Origin: CAWDLX01 sp963753485
Lineage (GTDB): Bacteria; Actinomycetota; Actinomycetes; Mycobacteriales; Micromonosporaceae
Assembly (NCBI GenBank): GCA_963753485.1
Contig: CAVWCL010000020.1
Span: 186,001-250,000 of the forward strand
Direction of reading: 5' to 3'
Length of the DNA stretch: 64,000 nucleotides
Below the pieces are notes generated by a model. It was not told the DNA's origin and did no database searches. It saw nothing but the letters and a program-made list of their open reading frames with translations. Below are positions 58,902 to 64,000 of the stretch, in pieces. Every line of letters begins with the position of its first letter. The stretch's first letter is position 1. The position numbers and the translations under genes were made by a program.

Positions 58902-59522
58902 ATGCCGCACCAACCCTCGATGCTCGACCTGGCCGAGGTGGCGACGCTGCGCCCGCTCGCCGGCGCCCGGCGCCGGTTGCTGACCCGGGGCGCCTGGGTC
59001 GACCACCGGCCGGGCTGGGTCGCGGGGTCGGAGCTGGTGCTGGAGACGTTGCTGCACGAGGTCGACTGGCGGGCCGAACGCCGGGAGATGTACGACCGCC
59101 AGGTCGACGTGCCGCGGCTGTTGCGGTGGTACGACGGCGACGAGCCGCTGCCGCATCCGGTGCTCGCCGAGGCCCGCCGGCGGCTGACCGAGCACTACGC
59201 GGCCGAGTTGGGCGAGCCGTTCGTGACCGCCGGGATGTGCCTCTACCGCGACGGGCGCGACAGCGTGGCCTGGCACGGCGACACCATGGGCCGGTCGTCG
59301 CGCGAGGACACCCTGGTCGCCATCGTCTCCTTCGGCGAGCCTCGGCCGCTGCTGTTGCGTCCGCGCGGGGGCGGGCCGAGCCTGCGCTTCCCGCTCGGCC
59401 ACGGCGACCTGCTGGTGATGGGCGGCTCCTGCCAGCGCACCTGGGAGCACGCCGTACCCAAGACGGCCCGCGCCGTCGGTCCCCGGGTCAGCGTCCAGTT
59501 CCGGCCGATCGGCGTCGCCTGA
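58902..59522 (+). CDS. AlkB-like 2-oxoglutarate/Fe(II) dioxygenase
   Basis: A 206-residue protein. The iron ligands are seen as HxD in VAWHGDTMG and the distal His in TWEHAVPK, and the Arg that binds 2-oxoglutarate in RVSVQFRP. This is the AlkB family that removes alkyl groups from nucleic acid bases; DNA repair is the likely role, although protein or RNA substrates occur. Leaderless start at ATG 58902 is preferred to the frame start at 58890. Confidence 0.92.
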   Translation: MPHQPSMLDLAEVATLRPLAGARRRLLTRGAWVDHRPGWVAGSELVLETLLHEVDWRAERREMYDRQVDVPRLLRWYDGDEPLPHPVLAEARRRLTEHYAAELGEPFVTAGMCLYRDGRDSVAWHGDTMGRSSREDTLVAIVSFGEPRPLLLRPRGGGPSLRFPLGHGDLLVMGGSCQRTWEHAVPKTARAVGPRVSVQFRPIGVA

Positions 59523-59550
59523 TCAATCGCAGCGGGGTGTCGTCGCCTGA

Positions 59551-60486
59551 TCAGCTGTAGAGGGTGCCGGAGAGGTACTTCAGGCCGCTGTCGACCTGCA
59601 CGGTGACGACGCGGTGGCCCGGACCGAGCCGGCGAGCCAGCTGGAGAGCGCTGACGAGGTTGGCGCCGGTGGACGGACCCGAGAAGACCCCCTCGGCGCG
59701 GGCGGCGTCGCGGGCCATCGCGAACGCCTCCGCCTCCGGCACTGCGATCACCTCGTCATAGTCGCTCTCGTGCAGCTGCGGCGGCCGCCGCCCGGTGCCG
59801 CCCCCCTCGATGTGGTGGGTGCCGGCCGGGCGGCCGGAGAGCACCGCCGACTCGGCCGGCTCGACCACGACCCGGTGCAGAGCCGGCAGGCGTTCGCGCA
59901 GCGCCCGCGTGGTACCGAGGAAGCAGCCGGCGGTGCCGACGTAGCTGCAGAACGCCGCGATCGCCGGCGGGCCGGGCAGCTGCTCGGCGAGCTCGACCCC
60001 GAGCTGGCGATACCCCGCCACCATGTCGAGGTTGTTGAACTGGTCGGTGGCGAAGGCGCCGGTCTCGGCGGCGATCTCGGCGGCCCGGCGCATCATCGCG
60101 GGTATCAGCTCGGGGGTGATGCCGGCCGGGCTGGGCAGCAGCTCGACCTCGGCGCCGAAGGCGCGCATCGTGCGGATCTTCTCCTCGGAGAACGCGTCGG
60201 AGGAGACGATCCGCAACGGATAGCCCTTGACGGCACAGACGAACGCCAGCGACGACCCGGTGCTGCCACCGGTGTACTCAACCACCAACTGGCCCGGCTG
60301 TAGCCGGCCGTCCGCCTCGGCCCCCTCGATCATCGTCAGCGCCATCCGGTCCTTGTACGAACCGGTCGGGTTGGCCGCCTCCAGCTTGACCCAAACCTCG
60401 GCGCATTCGTCACCGGCGAGGCGACCCAGCTTGACGACCGGCGTCTGGCCGATCGCGGCGATACCGCCTGAGCGATCCACGTCCAT
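59551..60486 (-). CDS. PLP-dependent cysteine synthase-family enzyme
   Basis: A 311-residue fold type II PLP enzyme of the cysteine synthase/CBS family. The Schiff-base Lys is in NPTGSYKDRMAL, the substrate loop in EYTGGSTGSSLAF, the phosphate-binding loop in YVGTAGCFLG and the C-terminal Ser region in SGPSTGANLVSAL. It probably makes or breaks cysteine or a related beta-substituted amino acid; no serine acetyltransferase gene adjoins it. The exact start is uncertain: at ATG 60486 GGAGG is only one base away, and a GTG at 60528 extends it by 14 residues. Confidence 0.9.
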   Translation of the reverse strand: MDVDRSGGIAAIGQTPVVKLGRLAGDECAEVWVKLEAANPTGSYKDRMALTMIEGAEADGRLQPGQLVVEYTGGSTGSSLAFVCAVKGYPLRIVSSDAFSEEKIRTMRAFGAEVELLPSPAGITPELIPAMMRRAAEIAAETGAFATDQFNNLDMVAGYRQLGVELAEQLPGPPAIAAFCSYVGTAGCFLGTTRALRERLPALHRVVVEPAESAVLSGRPAGTHHIEGGGTGRRPPQLHESDYDEVIAVPEAEAFAMARDAARAEGVFSGPSTGANLVSALQLARRLGPGHRVVTVQVDSGLKYLSGTLYS

Positions 60487-60574
60487 ACCTCCACATGAGA
60501 CACGTCGGACGCCGTCGTCGGCCGCCACCCACCGATGGTAGCGCCCGGATTGGCGCCCGTCCGGGGCGGCAGAG

Positions 60575-60580
60575 TACGGT
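60575..60580 (+). promoter_or_regulatory. Putative -10 box of leaderless alpha/beta hydrolase gene
   Basis: TACGGT followed by seven bases and the GTG at 60588. Confidence 0.5.
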
Positions 60581-60587
60581 CCGAATC

Positions 60588-61358
60588 GTGCTGGACTCGT
60601 CGACGATCGTGTTCATCCATGGCATGTACATGAACGGCACCAGCTGGGCGCCGTGGGTGGCCCGGGCGTCGGCGCGCGGTCATGTCTGCCAGGCACCCTC
60701 GTGGCCGTACCACGACGGTGAGCCCGCGCACCTGCGTTCCCAGATCGATCCTCGGCTCGGCTCGCTGACGTTCGGCGCCGTCACCCGCTATCTGAAGACC
60801 GTCATCGACGCGCTGCCCACCCGTCCGGTCCTCATCGGACACTCGATCGGCGGCCTGCTCGTGCAGCGCCTGGTCAATAAGGGGTACGCCGCCGCCGGTG
60901 TTTCGATCAGCTCGGCGCCCCCGCTGGGCGTGCTCTCCTTCGACCACCATTTCTGGCGGGCCAACTTCCCGCATGTCAACCCGTTGGCCGGCAACCGACC
61001 GGTGCGGATGACGCCGCAGCGGTTCCACTACACGTTCGCCAACACGATGACCCGGGCCGCGAGCGACGCCGCGTTCGAGGAGTACGTCGTGCCGGAGAGT
61101 CGCAACGTGCCCCGCAGCACGCTGACCACCCAGGCGCGCATCGACTTTCGGGCGGCTCACGTGCCGCTGCTGTTCCTCGCAGGTGACCGGGACCACCTCA
61201 CGCCGGTGACGATGATCCGTCGCAACGTGCGCGCCTACCGGCGGTCAACCGGCGTGCTGGACTTCGAGGAGTTCACCGGCCGCTCCCACCTGATCTGCAA
61301 CCAGCCGGGCTGGGAGCAGGTCGCCGACCGCGCGCTGGACTGGCTCGCGGCCCAGTAG
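60588..61358 (+). CDS. Alpha/beta hydrolase
   Basis: A 256-residue hydrolase: HG oxyanion region FIHGMYMNGTSWAPW, nucleophile VLIGHSIGGLLVQ, acid LFLAGDRDHLTP and His in FTGRSHLIC. There is no signal peptide. An esterase, lactonase or similar is likely; the substrate is unknown. GTG 60588 is leaderless and divergent from the PLP enzyme gene. Confidence 0.9.
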   Translation: MLDSSTIVFIHGMYMNGTSWAPWVARASARGHVCQAPSWPYHDGEPAHLRSQIDPRLGSLTFGAVTRYLKTVIDALPTRPVLIGHSIGGLLVQRLVNKGYAAAGVSISSAPPLGVLSFDHHFWRANFPHVNPLAGNRPVRMTPQRFHYTFANTMTRAASDAAFEEYVVPESRNVPRSTLTTQARIDFRAAHVPLLFLAGDRDHLTPVTMIRRNVRAYRRSTGVLDFEEFTGRSHLICNQPGWEQVADRALDWLAAQ

Positions 61359-61402
61359 GGGCGGTGCCAGCGGTTCCCGGGGCCGCGGGCCAAGATTGGG
61401 CC

Positions 61403-61843
61403 ATGCACTTCGGGGCGGCGGTCATCGAGACCGAGCGGCTACGGCTCACGCCGCTGCGTGCTCAGGACGCGGACGAGATGGTCGGCGTGCTCGACGACGA
61501 GCGGTTGCACGACTTCGTCGGCGGGCGTCCGTTGGACCTGGCCCAGCTTCGTGAGCGGTACGCCCAGCTCGCCGCGGGTTCGCCGCGCGCCAGCGAGATC
61601 TGGCTGAACTGGATCCTCCGCACGCGAGCCGGCGGGGTCCCGGTCGGCACCGTGCAGGCCACGGTCACCGGCGATGACCGGAGCTGGCGCGCCGAGGTCG
61701 CCTGGGTCCTCGGGGTGGCCTGGCAGGGTCATGGGTACGCCAGCGAGGCGGCCCGGGCCCTCGTTGGCTGGCTGCAGGGCCAGGGCGCCGAGGTGGTCAG
61801 CGCGGTCTGGCGCACCGGACCACCGGCCCGGACCACGTCGTGA
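61403..61843 (+). pseudogene. GNAT acetyltransferase, frameshifted and truncated
   Basis: A 146-codon frame. Residues 1-125 are a RimJ/RimL-like GNAT domain (IETERLRLTPLRAQDADEM; acetyl-CoA loop VAWQGHGYASEAARALVGWL). The frame then turns into VWRTGPPARTTS and stops, whereas family members continue with a conserved h-PDHxxS segment. APDHRP does occur in another frame at about 61811-61830, which suggests a small indel, and the last 25-30 residues are not found in any frame. Palindrome A4 follows 20 nt later. It may still give a truncated protein. Confidence 0.65.
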
Positions 61844-61863
61844 CCCGGCCCCCGGAGGTGCGC

Positions 61864-61944
61864 CCCGCTGCTGCATTGTTAGCAAGGGCACCCCGTTAAC
61901 GGATTCTGATGTATAGGGTGCCCCTGCTAACAACGCAGCAGCGG
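61864..61944. repeat. Palindromic intergenic element A, copy 4
   Basis: Core GTTAGCAAGGGCACC and GGTGCCCCTGCTAAC around a GTTAAC-containing centre, oriented like copy 2. Pairing extends outward through CCCGCTGCTGC (61864-61874) and GCAGCAGCGGG (61934-61944), which are unique to this copy. It lies between the broken GNAT gene and an alpha/beta hydrolase gene. Confidence 0.9.
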
Positions 61945-61966
61945 GCGGGCGAGGCGGGGAGGCGGT

Positions 61967-62845
61967 ATGCACATCAAGGTCAACGGGACCCGGCTGTGGT
62001 TCGACGTCGACGGCCCGGCACTCGTACCCGACGGCTCCCGGATGCGTCAGCGGGCCACGCTGGTGCTGGTCCATGGTGGGCCGGGTGGGTACGACCACTC
62101 GTACCTCAAGCCGCACTTCGCGCGCCTGGCCGAGCACGCCCAGGTCGTCTACGTCGATCTGCGTGACCACGGTCGCTCGGCCCGCCACGACCCCGCACAG
62201 TGGAGCTTCGAGCTGTGCGCCGACGACCTGCGCGCGTTCTGTGATGCGCTCGGCCTGCAGGCGCCGATCGTTCTGGGCCACTCCCTGGGCGGCTTCATCG
62301 CCATACTCTTCGGTGCCCGCCATCCGGGACGGGCGGGCGGACTGATCCTTCAGTCCACAATGGCGCGATTCGATCTGGACCGGCTGGTCGACGGCTTCCG
62401 CCACGCGGCCGGCGACGAGGTGGCCGAACTCGCACGCCGCGACTATGCCGGGGAGCCGGTGACCGACGAGGAGTCGACCCAGGTCTTCGCCGCGTTTGGA
62501 CCGCGGGTACCCGGGCCGGACGAGTTGGCTCGGTGCGTGCAGAATCCCGCGGTGGCCGGCGTCGGGATGGACCTGGTGCGCCAGCTCGACACAGTCGCCA
62601 GCCTCGGCCGGATCACCTGCCCGACGCTGGTGTGCGTGGGCGAGCTGGATGCGGTCACGCCGGTGCCGGCGGCCGAGGAAATGATCGAGGCGCTGCCGCC
62701 GGAGTGCCGCCAGCTCAGCGTGATCGCCGGAGCTGGCCATTTTCCGTGGCTGGACCGCCCCGACGAGTACTGGCCGATCATGACCGGGTTCATCTCAACG
62801 GTTGGGGCAGGCGGAGAGTCTCAGTCTGGCCAGGAGGTGGCGTGA
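61967..62845 (+). CDS. Alpha/beta hydrolase, proline iminopeptidase-like
   Basis: A 292-residue protein with HGGPGG oxyanion loop (LVLVHGGPGGYDHSYL), nucleophile VLGHSLGGFIA, acid VGELDAVTP and His in AGAGHFPWLD. The HGGPGG loop is shared with proline iminopeptidases and some lactonases or hydrolases, so a peptidase is possible but not certain. ATG 61967 has GGGGAGG about four bases upstream. Confidence 0.9.
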   Translation: MHIKVNGTRLWFDVDGPALVPDGSRMRQRATLVLVHGGPGGYDHSYLKPHFARLAEHAQVVYVDLRDHGRSARHDPAQWSFELCADDLRAFCDALGLQAPIVLGHSLGGFIAILFGARHPGRAGGLILQSTMARFDLDRLVDGFRHAAGDEVAELARRDYAGEPVTDEESTQVFAAFGPRVPGPDELARCVQNPAVAGVGMDLVRQLDTVASLGRITCPTLVCVGELDAVTPVPAAEEMIEALPPECRQLSVIAGAGHFPWLDRPDEYWPIMTGFISTVGAGGESQSGQEVA

Positions 62846-63036
62846 CCGGTTCGGATGAGGCGGCCCTGCGGGCGTATGTGACGGCTCACCCACACCGCCG
62901 CGAGGATTCCGGCAATACCGACAAATGCCGTGGTGACCGTCCCTACCCATGCCACCCCGCCATGATGGCGCCGGCCTGTCACCGAGCCAGGCCGGGGGTC
63001 CAGGAGGCGGTCATCCTGGCTTGACAGGTCGGCCAT
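62821..63036 (-). CDS. 71-residue single-helix membrane protein (tentative)
   Basis: The frame encodes a hydrophilic N-terminus (MADLSSQDDRLLDPRPG), one long membrane helix (WVGTVTTAFVGIAGILAAVWV) and a basic tail. No family is recognised. Codon third positions are fairly GC-rich, better than the competing plus-strand frame (62842-63024). It is divergent from the SPFH gene, and its last 25 nt overlap the 3' end of the hydrolase gene. No clear ribosome site is seen. Confidence 0.45.
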   Translation of the reverse strand: MADLSSQDDRLLDPRPGSVTGRRHHGGVAWVGTVTTAFVGIAGILAAVWVSRHIRPQGRLIRTGHATSWPD

Positions 63037-63067
63037 AGTGGACGTGCCCGACGCGTGAGGAGGCGGA

Positions 63068-64000
63068 ATGGCTGGGGAGAACCGCAACGCGTACCTCGAC
63101 CAGGTGGTCGCGCAGCAGGAACAGCTGGAGCAGGATCTGCGCACCAAGCGGTCCAGCCCGCAGTCGTTCGCGCCCCCGCCGATGCCGGCGGCGCGGGCCC
63201 GCCGGGAGCCCGAGCTGCCCAGCCAGGCCGCTTCGGCCCCGCGGCCGGTGGTGATCGCCGCTGGGCCGGCCCCGGTCGTCGCCGACGTACGCATCAGTGG
63301 GGTCTGGCGTTGGAAGACCGTGCTGGTGCCGCCGAACGCGTTCGTGGTCCACACCCGTCGCGGCGAGGATCGCCCCCGCCATATCGGGCTCGGGGTCAGC
63401 TTCCGCTTCAATCCGGCGACCGACTCGTACCTGGTGGTGCCGGGCGCGATGCAGACCGTCCTGATCAGCGCGTACTGCATCTGCCGTGAGCTGCAGGGTG
63501 TGCTGGTGCAGGCGTACGTGCAATGGATCATTGAGGATTTCGATTCGGCCTACCGCAAGCTGGACTTCAGCGACGCCGAGGACCCGATGCGGCTGGTCAA
63601 CCTCCAGCTCAAGGAGCAGGCGGAGGCGGCGATCAAGGACAAGGTCGCCACCATGGGCGTGCACGAGGTGCTCAGCGACAAGCAGCCCATCGTCGAGGAG
63701 CTGACGGCGCGGTTGCGGGCGGTGGCCGAGGGCGAGGAGTCCGGCGCAGATCGCGGCCTGGGCCTGCGCATCGTCACGGTCCAGATCAAGGAGGCCGTGG
63801 TCAGTTCGCAGAGTCTGTGGGAGAACCTGCAGAAGCCGTTCCGCGCCGAGCAGGGCCGCATCGCCCGGCTGGCCGAACTGGACGCGCAGGATGTCGTGGT
63901 CACCCGGGAGTTGAACGCGGCCCGGACCCAGCAGACGCAACGGCTGGAGAACGACCGCGATCTGGCCGACAAGCGGGCCACCAACGACTCGGCCGCGTTC
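63068..64000 (+). CDS. SPFH/band-7 domain protein, 5' part (runs off right edge)
   Basis: The first 311 residues of an open frame with no stop before the window ends. A coiled-coil N-terminus (AYLDQVVAQQEQLEQDLRTKR) and Pro-rich stretch precede the SPFH (stomatin/prohibitin/flotillin) domain from about residue 85 (NAFVVHTRRGEDRPRHIGLG, VLVQAYVQWIIEDFDSAYRKLDF, LQLKEQAEAAIKDKVATMGVHEVLSD). A coiled-coil region with LENDRDLADKRATN begins at the edge. No membrane helix precedes the domain, unlike typical stomatins. Possible roles are scaffold or membrane-microdomain functions. ATG 63068 has GGAGG four bases upstream. Confidence 0.88.
   Translation, partial: MAGENRNAYLDQVVAQQEQLEQDLRTKRSSPQSFAPPPMPAARARREPELPSQAASAPRPVVIAAGPAPVVADVRISGVWRWKTVLVPPNAFVVHTRRGEDRPRHIGLGVSFRFNPATDSYLVVPGAMQTVLISAYCICRELQGVLVQAYVQWIIEDFDSAYRKLDFSDAEDPMRLVNLQLKEQAEAAIKDKVATMGVHEVLSDKQPIVEELTARLRAVAEGEESGADRGLGLRIVTVQIKEAVVSSQSLWENLQKPFRAEQGRIARLAELDAQDVVVTRELNAARTQQTQRLENDRDLADKRATNDSAAF

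Noticed and set aside
62842..63024. 60-codon plus-strand frame overlapping the hydrolase stop by GTGA
   Set aside because: Lower GC at third positions, His/Cys/Pro-rich composition and no hydrophobic or domain pattern; the opposite strand is more convincing.
1..64000. tRNA, rRNA, insertion sequences, prophage or known riboswitches
   Set aside because: No cloverleaf with a TPsiC-arm, no transposase or integrase motifs and no recognisable riboswitch core were found on reading both strands; a covariance-model search would be decisive.

Overview
The window is high-GC DNA from an actinomycete, most likely of the Micromonosporaceae type. This is inferred from the G+C-rich third positions, the CvnA-D 'conservon', the Fur/Zur, Rho and two-component families present, and many leaderless genes with an xAxxxT -10 box 6-7 nt before the start codon. 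No rRNA, tRNA, CRISPR array, IS element or phage is visible. Genes run into both edges: an L,D-transpeptidase on the left and an SPFH/band-7 protein on the right.

Layout. 1-4.7 kb: the start of an L,D-transpeptidase, two small membrane proteins, and the operon circularly permuted ATP-grasp / alpha-E / transglutaminase-like protease. 4.7-8.5 kb: a conservon (sensor kinase, roadblock, DUF742, GTPase). 8.7-12.7 kb: a NYN-domain protein coupled to a tiny membrane peptide, a GT4 glycosyltransferase and a glycogen-debranching-type glucosidase. 12.6-17.5 kb: a hairpin array, GAF-ANTAR regulator, Ser/Thr kinase, cold-shock protein with long 5' leader, DUF3806 protein and ROK kinase. 17.5-23 kb: a response regulator / histidine kinase / GT39 membrane glycosyltransferase / GT2-GtrA operon, with three overlapping 13-codon mini-ORFs before the GT39 gene. 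23-31 kb: Rieske lipoprotein, ParA-like ATPase with small partner, methyltransferase, cysteine-less HesB-like protein, MFS and LysE transporters, CASTOR/POLLUX-like channel protein and Zur. 31-38 kb: TetR with its own operator and a heterodimeric ABC exporter, a secreted hydrolase, and a YcnI-like copper protein. 38-46.8 kb: molybdate genes (TOBE regulator, modB, modC, no modA), a putative secreted metalloprotease, a methyltransferase, a GT4/methyltransferase/prenyltransferase-fold operon and a DUF1295 protein. 47-55.5 kb: L,D-transpeptidase, peptide deformylase, epoxide hydrolase, PPOX protein, a likely 10-methyl fatty acid pair, a compact Rho and a DUF309 protein. 55.6-64 kb: a flavin redox pair, SGNH hydrolase, AlkB-like oxygenase, PLP enzyme, two alpha/beta hydrolases, a broken GNAT gene and SPFH.

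The most unusual content lies at gene boundaries. There are two families of intergenic palindromes: A with four copies, two of whose outer flanks differ in sequence but still pair, and B with three copies, one with a paired base change. A 57-nt tandem repeat occurs at two loci (4 and 6 copies); every unit carries a ribosome-binding site plus GTG start in frame with the downstream gene. A 38-nt tandem repeat is a ladder of coupled mini-ORFs. A 33-nt repeat makes five identical hairpins starting at a stop codon. Short duplications also cover gene ends. Together these suggest a genome in which translation start and stop regions expand in tandem. No previously undescribed enzyme system can be claimed with certainty; the mini-ORF ladder and the start-codon repeats are the best candidates for new biology.
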